Assembly: GCF_000147815.2 (NCBI RefSeq) | Contig: NC_015957.1 | Location: 5,456,001-5,520,000 of the forward strand | Origin: Streptomyces violaceusniger Tu 4113 | GTDB lineage: Bacteria > Actinomycetota > Actinomycetes > Streptomycetales > Streptomycetaceae | Length of the DNA: 64,000 nucleotides | Direction: 5' to 3' | Shown: positions 35,634-44,843 of the stretch, piece by piece | How positions within the stretch are numbered: the stretch's first letter is position 1 | Layout: every line of letters begins with the position of its first letter | Notes under the pieces: model-generated | What the model was told of the DNA's origin: nothing | What the model saw: the letters and a program-made list of their open reading frames with translations, nothing else | The model's database searches: none | Program-made: the position numbers and the translations under genes

Positions 35634-36607
35634 CCACAGCCACCTTCACCCTCGTCATGGTCCCCCCGCTGCCGGACGAGACACGGTCCTGGCCCGACAA
35701 GCTCGTGGAGGCCGTTCCCGGAATCGAGGTCCTCTGCCCCGAAAGCCCCGAGGACGTCGGCGCCGCGCTGGGCCGCGCCGACGCCGCGTACGGCACGCTC
35801 ACTCCCGAACTCCTCGACAGGGCAGGGAACTTGCGATGGTTGCAGGCTCCTCAGGCGGGGCCTCCTCCCGGCTTCTACCACCCCGCGCTCGTGCGTCATC
35901 CGGTGCGGGTGACGAATATGCGGGACACGTACACCGACCATGTGGCCACGCACACCCTGGCGTTGGTCCTGGCTCTGGCCCGGCAACTCCCCCACTATGT
36001 GCGCGAGCAGGCCGCCGCCAACTGGGCACCGGACTGGTCGGACGGCGGGGTCCTTCCGCTCAGTGAGGCGCGTGCGCTCGTCGTCGGTACGGGTGCGATC
36101 GGTGCCGAGACGGGGCGGCTGCTCGCCGCGTTCGGAACCCGCGTGGAGGGCGTCGATGCCCGGATCACCGAGGCGCCGCCGGGTTTCGACCGGGTTCTGC
36201 CCGCCGACCTCCTGGATCGCGTCCTTTCTCAGGCGGACATCGTGATCCTCACCGTGCCGCACACTCCGCAGACGGAAGGGCTGATGGACGCCGCCCGTAT
36301 CGCGTTGATGAAACAGGGAGCCTGCCTCATCAACGTCGGCCGCGGTCCCACCGTCCGGCTCGACGACCTGGTCACGGCCTTGGACACGGGACGTCTGCGG
36401 GGCGCCGCCCTCGACGTCATGGAGCAGGAGCCGCTGCCGCCGGACCACCCTCTGTGGCGTCACCCCAAAGCACTGGTCACCCCCCATGTCGCGGGGGCCG
36501 GACCGCATGCCGCGGCACGCCGGTTCGAGGTGCTCGCGGACAACGCGCGGCGGTTCGCCGCCGGGCAGCCGTTGATCAACGTAGTGGACAAGTCGCAATG
36601 GTTCTGA
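35630..36607 (+). CDS. D-2-hydroxyacid dehydrogenase family protein
   Basis: 325 residues. The dinucleotide-binding motif is ARALVVGTGAIGAETGRLL, the catalytic Arg lies in INVGRGPTVRLDDL, the Glu in ALDVMEQEPLPPDHPLW, and the His in VTPHVAGAG. It should oxidise or reduce a 2-hydroxy/2-keto acid with NAD(P). ATG 35630 overlaps the upstream stop, so it is coupled to the unknown 34401 protein and probably handles its product. Transcription ends at the hairpin 36735-36757. Confidence 0.9.
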   Translation: MTTATFTLVMVPPLPDETRSWPDKLVEAVPGIEVLCPESPEDVGAALGRADAAYGTLTPELLDRAGNLRWLQAPQAGPPPGFYHPALVRHPVRVTNMRDTYTDHVATHTLALVLALARQLPHYVREQAAANWAPDWSDGGVLPLSEARALVVGTGAIGAETGRLLAAFGTRVEGVDARITEAPPGFDRVLPADLLDRVLSQADIVILTVPHTPQTEGLMDAARIALMKQGACLINVGRGPTVRLDDLVTALDTGRLRGAALDVMEQEPLPPDHPLWRHPKALVTPHVAGAGPHAAARRFEVLADNARRFAAGQPLINVVDKSQWF

Positions 36608-36734
36608 ACGGCATCGGCTGACAGCCTGCCCGCCGTGCGCTGAGGAGGTCAGCGCCTGAGCGAGGTCCGACATCGGCCTCGCCGCCTCGCTGTGCCTCTT
36701 CGCTGCCGTTCGCTGCCCCTACGGCCTCATCGCT

Positions 36735-36760
36735 CCGCCGACCCCAGCGGTCGGCGGTTT
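36735..36760 (+). terminator. Hairpin terminator
   Basis: CCGCCGACC / GGTCGGCGG, perfect 9-bp arms with loop CCAGC, followed by TTT. It lies 128 bases past the dehydrogenase stop and 58 bases before the alginate lyase start. Confidence 0.75.
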
Positions 36761-36817
36761 CCTCCGGATCCGTCCCTTGACGGGTCTGTCATGCCCCCAC
36801 ACATGAAGGAGCCGCAC

Positions 36818-37618
36818 ATGCAGAAGAACCCTGGCGCGCGCAGGACTCCGCGCCGCGCTCTCGTGTTCATCGCCGCACCGGCACTCGCCGCCGGCGCCCT
36901 GGCCTCGGTGCAGAGTGCGTCGGCCGCTCCGGCGGACGCCGCCGCCTGCCCCGCACCGGCTGCGGCCATCGGCCTGAGCACCGGCTGGAAGCTCCAACTG
37001 CCCACCCCCGACAGCTCCGGCTCTCCCCAGGAGATCAAGCAGCCGGCCCTGTCGACATACAACAAGGCACCGTGGTTCACGGCCACTTCGGGCTGCGACG
37101 CGATCCTGCTGCGGGCCGCCGTCAACGGCGCCACCACCAGCAATACCGGATACCCGCGGTCGGAGTTGCGCGAGATGACCGCTGATGGGTCGGCGACGTC
37201 CAGCTGGTCGTCCACGACGGGCACCCACACCATGGTCGTCGACGAGGCCATCACGCATCTCCCCGCGGGCAAGCCGCACGTGATGGCCGGGCAGATCCAC
37301 GACGAGTCGAGCGACGTCACCTCGTTCCGTCTCGAAGGGACCAGCCTCTACGTCACCTCCTACAACACCACCCACTACAAGCTGGTGACCTCCAGCTACA
37401 AGCTGGGCGACCGCTTCGAGGGCAAGTTCGTGGCCCACGACGGAAAGGTCGACGTCTACTACAACGGCACGCTCCAGGCCACCGTCACCGCCAAGTTCGG
37501 CAGTGGTTACTTCAAGGCGGGCGACTACACGCAGGCGAACTGCAACAACTCCTCGCCGTGCGACAACTCGAACTACGGCGAGGTCGCCCTCTACGGGGTC
37601 ACGGTGAAGCACGCCTGA
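36818..37618 (+). CDS. Secreted alginate lyase, polysaccharide lyase family 7
   Basis: 266 residues. The signal peptide MQKNPGARRTPRRALVFIAA ends near SASA|AP. The PL7 active-site motifs are all present: YPRSELREM, AGQIHDE (the QIH type, usually polyG- or polyMG-preferring) and GYFKAGDYTQAN. It cleaves alginate by beta-elimination outside the cell. ATG 36818 has AAGGAG six bases upstream; ATGs at 36791 and 36803 are less well placed. It is separated from both neighbours by terminators and seems to have its own promoter. Confidence 0.93.
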   Translation: MQKNPGARRTPRRALVFIAAPALAAGALASVQSASAAPADAAACPAPAAAIGLSTGWKLQLPTPDSSGSPQEIKQPALSTYNKAPWFTATSGCDAILLRAAVNGATTSNTGYPRSELREMTADGSATSSWSSTTGTHTMVVDEAITHLPAGKPHVMAGQIHDESSDVTSFRLEGTSLYVTSYNTTHYKLVTSSYKLGDRFEGKFVAHDGKVDVYYNGTLQATVTAKFGSGYFKAGDYTQANCNNSSPCDNSNYGEVALYGVTVKHA

Positions 37619-37630
37619 GCACCATGCCGT

Positions 37631-37679
37631 GCGGCCGCGGTCAGTAGGAGGATGCCGGCTTCCTACTGGCCGCGGCCGC
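37631..37679 (+). terminator. Long hairpin terminator
   Basis: 19-bp arms with one G-U pair (37631-37649 and 37661-37679; core GCGGCCGCGG) and an 11-base loop, 12 bases past the alginate lyase stop. Confidence 0.9.
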
Positions 37680-37763
37680 CGTTCCGGCCGTGCACCTGAT
37701 GGTTGCCGCGAGGGCCCGCCATGCCCGCCTCGCCACGTCCCATCCGACTCCACCCCACGCCAT

Positions 37764-37815
37764 GTGACGGACGTCACGGTATGCGGGAACCTCGTCTTCA
37801 GGTCATCATATGACC
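37764..37815. promoter_or_regulatory. Two palindromes upstream of the tetronate operon
   Basis: GTGACG-GA-CGTCAC at 37764-37777 and GGTCAT-CAT-ATGACC at 37801-37815, both perfect, in the control region of ltnD. They are candidates for the GntR regulator encoded at the end of the operon. Confidence 0.5.
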
Positions 37816-37910
37816 CGATCGCCGCCAAGGCCGGAGGCCGATTGCGCCTTCGGCCAGCACAGCAGGGCGGCGGCGCTCCCCCATAGAACACGGCAAGGAC
37901 GAGGAGGGGC

Positions 37911-38828
37911 ATGAGCGATCAGGACAGGCCGGCACGGCCGCGCGTGGGCGTGGTGGGGCTCGGGGCCATGGGACTCGGCATGGCTCGCAGCCTGCGGAAG
38001 GCGGGCTACGAGGTCGGGGTCCACGATCTGCGACCGGAGGTGGCCGAGGGCTTCGCCCGCGATGGCGGGACGGCGTTCGCCTCCCCCGGCGACCTGGCGG
38101 CCGCGGTGGACGTCGTGGTCGGTGTCGTGGTCAACGCGGCGCAGGTCGAGTCGGTGCTGTTCGGTGCCGACGGGGCCGCCGCCCGGCTCCGCCCGGGGGC
38201 CGTCTTCGTGATGTGCTCCACGGTCGACCCCGGCTGGTCCGCGGAGCTCGGGGAACGGCTGGCCGAGCGGGAGGTGCTCTACCTGGACGCCCCCGTCTCC
38301 GGTGGTGCCGCGCGCGCCGCGGCCGGAGAGCTGACCATGATGACGTCGGGCTCCGCCGCGGCGTACGCGATCGCCGACCCGGTGCTCGAGGCCATGAGCG
38401 CCACGGTCTACCGCCTGGGTGAGCAGGCCGGTCTCGGCTCCAAGATCAAGATCGTGAACCAGTTGCTCGCGGGTGTGCACATCGCCGCGGCGGCCGAGGC
38501 GATGGCGCTCGGCCTGAAGGCCGGTGTGCCGGCCGAGGCGCTCTACGAGGTCATCACACACAGCGCCGGCAACTCGTGGATGTTCGAGAACCGGATGGCG
38601 CATGTGCTCGCCGGTGACTACACGGCCCTCTCCGCGGTCGACATCTTCGTCAAGGACCTGGGGCTCGTCCTCGATTCCGCACGGCCGGAGCGGTTCCCGC
38701 TTCCCCTGGCCGCCACGGCTCACCAGATGTTCCTGCAGGCGTCGGCGTCGGGCCTGGGTGCCGAGGACGACAGCGCGGTCATCAAGATCTTCCCCGGGAT
38801 CGACCTGCCGCGGCCGAAGGGGGCCTGA
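37911..38828 (+). CDS. ltnD: L-threonate dehydrogenase (beta-hydroxyacid dehydrogenase family)
   Basis: 305 residues. NAD-binding VGVVGLGAMGLGMARSLRKA, substrate-binding DAPVSGGAARA, catalytic Lys in GLGSKIKIVNQLLAG and NSWMFENRMAH fit the LtnD branch. It oxidises L-threonate (the stereochemistry is inferred) to 2-oxo-tetronate with NAD. ATG 37911 follows GAGGAGGGG. First gene of a seven-gene operon; otnK starts one base after its stop. The combination with otnK, otnC, otnI and denD is what allows the specific name; alone it could be any 3-hydroxyisobutyrate-type enzyme. Confidence 0.88.
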   Translation: MSDQDRPARPRVGVVGLGAMGLGMARSLRKAGYEVGVHDLRPEVAEGFARDGGTAFASPGDLAAAVDVVVGVVVNAAQVESVLFGADGAAARLRPGAVFVMCSTVDPGWSAELGERLAEREVLYLDAPVSGGAARAAAGELTMMTSGSAAAYAIADPVLEAMSATVYRLGEQAGLGSKIKIVNQLLAGVHIAAAAEAMALGLKAGVPAEALYEVITHSAGNSWMFENRMAHVLAGDYTALSAVDIFVKDLGLVLDSARPERFPLPLAATAHQMFLQASASGLGAEDDSAVIKIFPGIDLPRPKGA

Positions 38829-38829
38829 G

Positions 38830-40110
38830 ATGGGAATCCGACTCGGCTGCATCGCCGACGACTTCACCGGCGCCACGGACCTGGCCAACAACCTGGTGCG
38901 CGCGGGCATGCGCGTGGTCCAGCTGATCGATGTGCCGCCTGGCGGCGCAGAGGAGCCGGTGGACGCGGACGCCGTGGTCATCGCGCTCAAGTCGCGGACG
39001 GTTCCGGCCGCCGACGCCGTCGAGGCATCGCTGCGGGCCCTCGCCTGGCTGCGGTCCGCGGGCGCCGAGCAGATCTACTTCAAGTACTGCTCCACCTTCG
39101 ACTCGACGCCGGCCGGCAACATCGGGCCGGTCACCGAGGCCCTGATGGACGCGCTCGGCACCGACTTCACGATCGCGACGCCCGCGTTCCCCGACAACGG
39201 GCGCACGGTCTTCAAGGGCCATCTCTTCGTCGGTGACGTGCTGCTCAGCGAGAGCGGTATGCGCCATCATCCGCTCACCCCGATGACCGACCCCAATCTC
39301 GTTTCGGTCCTGGGTGCGCAGACCACGCGAGCGGTCGGCCTGATCGACCACACGGTCGTCGGCCGTGGTGCCGAGGCGGTCCGGGCCCGGATCGACGACC
39401 TGCGCGAACAGGGCGCCGGGCTCGCCATCGCCGACGCCGTCTCCAACGACGACCTGGTGCGCCTCGGCGCGGCGGTCCAGGGGATGCCGCTGGTGACCGC
39501 CGGGTCGGGCCTGGCCATCGGGCTGCCCGCGAACTGGGGGGTAACGCCGTCCCACGCCGCCGCACAGCTACCACCACCCGGCGGCCACCGGGCGGTCATC
39601 TCCGGATCGGTCTCCACCGCCACCAACCGCCAGGTCCTGGAGTTCCTGCGCGCCGGCCGGCCCGCGTTCAGCGTGGATCCGCTGCGTATCGCGGCCGGTG
39701 AGGACGTCTCCGGCCAGGCCCTCGCCTTGGCCGAATCCCATCTGGCCGACGGTCCTGTCCTCTTCTACTCCACCGAGGCGCCCGAGGCGGTCCGCACCGT
39801 CCAGAGCAAGCTCGGCGCCGTCGAGGCCGGTGAACTGGTGGAGCGGACCCTGGCCCGCGTGGCCCAGGGCCTCGTGGAACGGGGGGTCCGTCAACTCGTC
39901 GTCGCGGGCGGTGAGACCTCGGGAGCGGTCGTCCGGGCGCTCGGCATCACCGGGCTGCGGATCGGGCCGCAGATCGATCCCGGGGTGCCATGGTGCGCGG
40001 CGCCGCTTCCCGGCGGGGACACGCTCCACATCACGCTGAAGTCCGGCAACTTCGGTGGCCCCGCGTTCTTCACCGACTCGTTCGCCCTGCTCGACCGGGA
40101 GGTCTCATGA
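38830..40110 (+). CDS. otnK: 3-oxo-tetronate 4-kinase (four-carbon acid sugar kinase, former DUF1537)
   Basis: 426 residues: N-terminal domain CIADDFTGATDLANNLVRAG and YFKYCSTFDSTPAGNIGP, C-terminal nucleotide-binding domain with AVISGSVSTATNRQ and VVAGGETSGAVVRAL, LHITLKSGNFGG. This kinase phosphorylates 3-oxo-tetronate at C4 using ATP. It follows ltnD by one base and overlaps otnC by four, so it is translationally coupled on both sides. Confidence 0.93.
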   Translation: MGIRLGCIADDFTGATDLANNLVRAGMRVVQLIDVPPGGAEEPVDADAVVIALKSRTVPAADAVEASLRALAWLRSAGAEQIYFKYCSTFDSTPAGNIGPVTEALMDALGTDFTIATPAFPDNGRTVFKGHLFVGDVLLSESGMRHHPLTPMTDPNLVSVLGAQTTRAVGLIDHTVVGRGAEAVRARIDDLREQGAGLAIADAVSNDDLVRLGAAVQGMPLVTAGSGLAIGLPANWGVTPSHAAAQLPPPGGHRAVISGSVSTATNRQVLEFLRAGRPAFSVDPLRIAAGEDVSGQALALAESHLADGPVLFYSTEAPEAVRTVQSKLGAVEAGELVERTLARVAQGLVERGVRQLVVAGGETSGAVVRALGITGLRIGPQIDPGVPWCAAPLPGGDTLHITLKSGNFGGPAFFTDSFALLDREVS

Positions 40111-40781
40111 CCGAGCTCCTCGACGCCACCGTGGACGAGGCGCGCGACGAGATCGTCCGGGTGGGCACGAGCCTGTTCAACAGGGGCTATGTGCACGCCA
40201 GCGCCGGGAACATCAGCGCCAGGGTCGGCGACGGCCACCTGATCACACCCACCGACGCCGCCCTGGGTTTTCTCCAGCGCGACCGCCTCGCGCTGGTCGA
40301 CGCCCAGGGTGAGCAGATCGCGGGCGACCGCGCGAGCAAGACCTTGACGCTCCATCGACGCATCTACGCGGCCGACCCCACGGCCCGATACGTCATCCAC
40401 ACCCACTCCACCCACCTGGTCGCGCTCACCTTGGCCGGTGTGTGGAGCCAGGACGACGTGCTCCCGCCGATCACGCCCTACTTCGTGATGAAGGTCGGGC
40501 ACGTCCCGCTCATCCCCTACCACCGGCCCGGCGACCCGCGCGTGGCCGACCTGGTGACCGCCCGGATCGCCGACCACCAGGCGAGCCACACACCGATCAG
40601 GGCCGTCCTGCTCGACCGGCTCGGCCCCGTGGTCTGGGGCCCGGACGCGGCCGCCGCCCTCGCCGTCCTCGAAGAACTCGAGGAGACGGCACGTCTCTGG
40701 CTCCTGACCGACCGTCGACCGGAGCCGCTCACCACCGACGCCATCGACGAACTGAGGGCCACGTTCGGCGCCGCTTGGTGA
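40107..40781 (+). CDS. otnC: 3-oxo-tetronate 4-phosphate decarboxylase (class II aldolase family)
   Basis: 224 residues. SAGNISARVGDGHLITPT is the class II aldolase/adducin phosphate site, and VIHTHSTHLVAL carries the zinc-binding His residues. It decarboxylates 3-oxo-tetronate 4-phosphate to dihydroxyacetone phosphate, which enters glycolysis. ATG overlaps the otnK stop (ATGA). Confidence 0.92.
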   Translation: MTELLDATVDEARDEIVRVGTSLFNRGYVHASAGNISARVGDGHLITPTDAALGFLQRDRLALVDAQGEQIAGDRASKTLTLHRRIYAADPTARYVIHTHSTHLVALTLAGVWSQDDVLPPITPYFVMKVGHVPLIPYHRPGDPRVADLVTARIADHQASHTPIRAVLLDRLGPVVWGPDAAAALAVLEELEETARLWLLTDRRPEPLTTDAIDELRATFGAAW

Positions 40782-40836
40782 CCCGTCTCTCCCCTCCCCG
40801 TTCGCAGAATCCCCTGAGCCGCACAAAGGATTCGTC

Positions 40837-42144
40837 ATGCCCATGCCCGCAGTGGCGACCGAGACCCCCGCGCTCGCCCGCGAGAACACGGTCTACCGCA
40901 AGGTCGTACGCCGCATCGTCCCCTTCCTCATCCTCTGCTACGTGGCCTCCTATCTGGACCGGGTCAACGTCGGCTTCGCGAAGCTGCAGATGTCCGACGA
41001 CCTCGGGTTCAGCGAGGCGGCGTACGGCCTGGGGGCGGGCCTGTTCTTCATCGGCTACTTCATCCTGGAGGTCCCCTCCAACCTGATGCTGCAACGCGTC
41101 GGGGCCCGCACCTGGATCGCCCGCATCATGATCAGCTGGGGCCTGGTCTCGGCGGCGTTCATATTCGTCACCAACGAGGCGACGTTCTACGTGCTCAGGT
41201 TTCTGCTCGGTGCCGCGGAGGCGGGGTTCTATCCGGGAGTGATCCTCTACTGCACCTACTGGTTCCCCTCGTACCGCCGGGCCCGGGTGATCGCGATGTT
41301 CATGTCGGCGATCCCGGTGGCGGGCATCTTCGGCAATCCGCTCTCCGGCTGGATCATGGACCACTTCCAGGGCGTGAACGGCTGGCAGGGCTGGCAGTGG
41401 ATGTTCCTGCTGGAGGCCGTCCCCGCGCTCCTCGTCGGTGTCGTCACCCTCTTCTACCTGGACGACGACGTGCGCGCCGCGAAGTGGCTGACCGATGAGG
41501 AGAAGTCCGTCGTCGAGCGGGCGGTCGCCGACGACACCACGCACCGGACGGTGGACGGCCGGGTCTGGGAGGCCTTCCGCGAGCCCAGGGTGTGGCTGAT
41601 GTGCTTCATCTACTTCTGCTTCGTGATGGGCCAGTACGCCCTGACCTTCTGGATGCCCTCGTTCGTCGAGTCCACCGGCATCGAGGGCAACTTCGCGATC
41701 GGCGTGCTCAGCGCCGTGCCGTTCCTGGCCGCGCTCGTCGCGATGAACCTGTTCGGCCGTTCGGCGGACAAACGCCGCGAGCGCCGCTGGCACCTGGTCA
41801 TCCCGAGCCTCATGGGCGCCGTCGGATTCTCGCTGTCCGCCGTCTGGAACGGCTCGACCGCGCTGTCCCTGACCGCGCTGTCCATCGCCGCGGCCGGGGT
41901 GCTGACCTGCGCTCCGCTGTTCTGGTCGCTCCCCACCGCATTCCTGAGCGGCACCGCCGCCGCGGCGGGCCTTGCCATGATCAACTCGGTGGGCAACCTC
42001 GCCGGCTTCGTCAGCCCCTACATGATCGGCGCGCTCAAGGACGCCACCGGCTCGGCGTCGATCCCGATGCACGTCCTGGCGGTCAGCCTCGTCGTCGGCG
42101 CCGTCGCGGTGCTCACCACCAAGAAGCACGTCGTCAACCGCTGA
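40837..42144 (+). CDS. MFS permease, anion:cation symporter (ACS) type, probable tetronate importer
   Basis: 435 residues and about 12 membrane helices. [20 protein letters not shown] is the signature start of the ACS family (tartrate, galactonate, phthalate permeases), with [20 protein letters not shown] typical of the same group. It sits inside the tetronate operon, 55 bases after otnC, so import of threonate/erythronate by proton symport is the likely role. The substrate is inferred from context. Confidence 0.92.
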   Translation: MPMPAVATETPALARENTVYRKVVRRIVPFLILCYVASYLDRVNVGFAKLQMSDDLGFSEAAYGLGAGLFFIGYFILEVPSNLMLQRVGARTWIARIMISWGLVSAAFIFVTNEATFYVLRFLLGAAEAGFYPGVILYCTYWFPSYRRARVIAMFMSAIPVAGIFGNPLSGWIMDHFQGVNGWQGWQWMFLLEAVPALLVGVVTLFYLDDDVRAAKWLTDEEKSVVERAVADDTTHRTVDGRVWEAFREPRVWLMCFIYFCFVMGQYALTFWMPSFVESTGIEGNFAIGVLSAVPFLAALVAMNLFGRSADKRRERRWHLVIPSLMGAVGFSLSAVWNGSTALSLTALSIAAAGVLTCAPLFWSLPTAFLSGTAAAAGLAMINSVGNLAGFVSPYMIGALKDATGSASIPMHVLAVSLVVGAVAVLTTKKHVVNR

Positions 42145-42179
42145 CCGGGGACGCTCCCGGCCCGAACGCAGGAGCCAGC

Positions 42180-42974
42180 ATGCCGAGGTTCGCCGCGAAC
42201 CTGTCCATGATGTACACCGAACACGACTTCCTCGACCGCTTCGCCGCGGCGTCGGCGGACGGCTTCGAGGCCGTCGAGTACCTCTTCCCCTACGCGTACG
42301 ACGCCACCGAGCTGCGCCGCCGGCTCGACGACCACGGCCTGAGGCAGGTGCTCTTCAACGCGCCGCCCGGCGCGTGGGAGTCCGGCGAACGCGGGCTCGC
42401 GGCGCTGCCAGGACGCGAGGCGGAGGTGCGCTCCGGGATCGAGCGGGCGCTGGAGTACGCGGCGGAGCTCGGCTGCCCACGGGTGCACATGATGGCCGGG
42501 CTGGTGGGACCCGCACAGGACCCGGCCGAGCACCGCGACACCTACCTGGCCAACCTCGCCCGGGCCGCGGAGCGGGCCGCCGCGGCGGGCGTCGACATCC
42601 TGATCGAGCCGATCAACGGCCGCGATATGCCCGGCTACTTCCTGAGCCGGCAGTCCGAAGCGCACACCGTGGTACGGGAGGTGGGAGCCCCGAACCTCAA
42701 GGTGCAGCTCGACCTGTACCACTGCCAGATCGTCGAGGGCGACCTCACCACGACCCTGCGCCGCGACCTGCCCACCGGCCGGGTCGGCCATCTGCAGATC
42801 GCGGGCGTACCCGATCGCCATGAGCCCGACCGGGGCGAACTCGACATCCGCCATCTGTTCGGCGTCATCGACGACCTGGGCTTCGACGGGTGGATCGGCT
42901 GCGAGTACAACCCCCGCGCCGGCACGAGCGAGGGGCTCGGCTGGCGACACGACTACCGAGGAGACAACGCATGA
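42180..42974 (+). CDS. otnI: 2-oxo-tetronate isomerase (hydroxypyruvate isomerase family)
   Basis: 264 residues, TIM-barrel of the Hyi/OtnI family: [39 protein letters not shown] with the catalytic Glu, [10 protein letters not shown], and the second Glu in [15 protein letters not shown]. It moves the keto group of 2-oxo-tetronate to C3, giving the OtnK substrate. ATG 42180 has AGGAG. The stop overlaps denD by four bases. Confidence 0.9.
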   Translation: MPRFAANLSMMYTEHDFLDRFAAASADGFEAVEYLFPYAYDATELRRRLDDHGLRQVLFNAPPGAWESGERGLAALPGREAEVRSGIERALEYAAELGCPRVHMMAGLVGPAQDPAEHRDTYLANLARAAERAAAAGVDILIEPINGRDMPGYFLSRQSEAHTVVREVGAPNLKVQLDLYHCQIVEGDLTTTLRRDLPTGRVGHLQIAGVPDRHEPDRGELDIRHLFGVIDDLGFDGWIGCEYNPRAGTSEGLGWRHDYRGDNA

Positions 42975-43987
42975 GGATCGTCATCACGGGTGGCTTCGGC
43001 TTCCTGGGACAGCGGGTCGCCGCCGCATTGCTCACGGCACGGACGTTCCGCGGTGCGCCGATCGACCGGCTGGTGCTCGCCGACCGCGTCGTGCCGCCCG
43101 GTTCGGCAGCGGCCGAGCCCCTCGTGGACGTCGTACGGGGCGACCTGGTCGACCGGCTCGACGAGGTGTTCGCGGAGCCGGTGGATGTGCTGATCCACCT
43201 CGCCTCGGCGGTCTCGGCCGAGTGCGAGGCCGACTTCGACCTGGGCATGAGCGCCAATGTGGACACGACGCGCGCGCTGCTCGAGGCCGCGCGGGCCCAG
43301 TCGGCCGCCGGGGGGCCGACGCCGCGGATGGTGTTCTCCAGCAGCGTCGCCGTCTACGGCTCCGACCCCGCGCTGCCGCTGCCGCCGGTCGTCAGCGAGT
43401 CGACCCTGCCCACACCGCGGTCGAGCTACGGGATCCAGAAACTCGTTTGCGAGCAGTTGATCGCGGACTACACCCGCCGCGGCTTCCTCGACGGGCGCGT
43501 CGCCCGCCTGATGACCGTGTCGGTGCGGCCGGGCAAGCCGAACGCGGCCGCCTCCGGCTTCCTGTCCGGCATCATCCGCGAACCGCTCGCGGGCCTCCCG
43601 GCGACCTGCCCGGTCCACCCCGAGCTGAAGGTGGCCCTGGCCTCGCCACGGCGCACCGTCGAGGGCATCCTGCGCGTCGCGGAGGCCGAGCGCGGCGCCG
43701 GGCCGGGCCGGATCGACGGCGGGGTTCCGGTCAACCTTCCGGCGCTCACGGTCTCGGTCGCCGACATGCTGAGCACGCTGCGGCAGGTGGCCGGGGACGC
43801 CGTCGCCGACCTGGTGACGATCGCACCCGATCCCGGCGTCGAGGCCCTCGTGGGCTCGTGGCCCGCCGCGTTCGACAACGCACGCGCCGCCGCGCTCGGA
43901 CTGGCACCGGACCCGGACTTCGCCTCGGTGGTGCGCGACTACCTCGAGGACCACGCCGACGCGGTCGTGGACGGTGTGCACCCTTAG
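42971..43987 (+). CDS. denD: D-erythronate 2-dehydrogenase (NAD-dependent epimerase/dehydratase family)
   Basis: 338 residues, extended [32 protein letters not shown], and the catalytic SSYGIQK (YxxxK). The [20 protein letters not shown] stretch fits the DenD group. It oxidises D-erythronate to 2-oxo-tetronate, feeding the same OtnI-OtnK-OtnC route as LtnD. Coupled to otnI by an ATGA overlap. Confidence 0.88.
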   Translation: MRIVITGGFGFLGQRVAAALLTARTFRGAPIDRLVLADRVVPPGSAAAEPLVDVVRGDLVDRLDEVFAEPVDVLIHLASAVSAECEADFDLGMSANVDTTRALLEAARAQSAAGGPTPRMVFSSSVAVYGSDPALPLPPVVSESTLPTPRSSYGIQKLVCEQLIADYTRRGFLDGRVARLMTVSVRPGKPNAAASGFLSGIIREPLAGLPATCPVHPELKVALASPRRTVEGILRVAEAERGAGPGRIDGGVPVNLPALTVSVADMLSTLRQVAGDAVADLVTIAPDPGVEALVGSWPAAFDNARAAALGLAPDPDFASVVRDYLEDHADAVVDGVHP

Positions 43988-44027
43988 CGGCCGGGGCGAC
44001 CGGAACGGTGCCGATAAACTGAAGACC

Positions 44028-44783
44028 ATGTTCTCCAAGGTGAGCGGTCCCGTGCGGCTCGCGGATCGGGTCGCGGCGATACTCTCGGAAGAGATCGAGT
44101 CCGGGCGGCTGGCCGAGGGCGACAAGCTCCCGACCGAGGTGGCGCTGGTCAAGCAGCTGGGCGTCAGCCGCACCGTCGTACGCGAGGCCGTCTCCAGGCT
44201 CCGTAACGCGGGTCTGGTCGAACCCCGTCAGGGGCTCGGTGTGTTCGTGATGCCGCGGCGCACCCGGCCGCTCGACCTGGAGGCCGAGACCGCCGAGGAC
44301 ACCAAGTCCAAGGTGCGGCAGATCGTGGAGGTGCGCCGCCCCATCGAGGGCGAGGCGGCGTACCTCGCGGCCACCCGGGCCACTCCGGCCGGCCTCGCCC
44401 GGATGCGTCAGGCCCTGGAGGCCATCGACGCGGCGGTGGCGGCCGGGGGCGACGGCGTGGACGAGGATCTCGCCTTCCACCGGTCCATCGCCGAATCGAC
44501 CGGGAATCCGGTGATGCTCTCGACGCTGCGTTACCTCGGCGAGGTGCTGCGCAGCGGAATCCGTGTCACGCGTGCGAACGAGGCGCGCCGCGGCGACTTC
44601 CTCGAAGCGGTCCGGCACGAGCACCACGCCATCCTGGCCGCCATCGAGGCCCGCGACGCCGAGGCGGCACGCGACGCGGCGCTGCTCCACCTGAGACATG
44701 CGGCGTCCCGGCTGCAGGACGCGGACGACGGGTTCTGGACCGAGGCCGAGAACCTCGAGGTGGATCTCGACGCCGCTCCCTGA
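44028..44783 (+). CDS. GntR-family regulator (FadR subfamily), probable tetronate operon repressor
   Basis: 251 residues: N-terminal winged helix (LAEGDKLPTEVALVKQLGVS, RTVVREAVSRLRNAGLVEPR) and an all-helical FCD ligand-binding domain (VEVRRPIEGEAAYLAA; DLAFHRSIAESTGNPVML; HEHHAILAAIEARDAEAARD). FCD domains bind organic acids through conserved Asp/His residues, seen here. It closes the operon, so autoregulation through the palindromes at 37764-37815 is likely but unproven. Confidence 0.92.
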   Translation: MFSKVSGPVRLADRVAAILSEEIESGRLAEGDKLPTEVALVKQLGVSRTVVREAVSRLRNAGLVEPRQGLGVFVMPRRTRPLDLEAETAEDTKSKVRQIVEVRRPIEGEAAYLAATRATPAGLARMRQALEAIDAAVAAGGDGVDEDLAFHRSIAESTGNPVMLSTLRYLGEVLRSGIRVTRANEARRGDFLEAVRHEHHAILAAIEARDAEAARDAALLHLRHAASRLQDADDGFWTEAENLEVDLDAAP

Positions 44784-44843
44784 GACGCGAGGCGCAGTGC
44801 GGGTCGCTCATCGGCTCGGCGGTCGCGTGGTGGGCTCGGCGGG

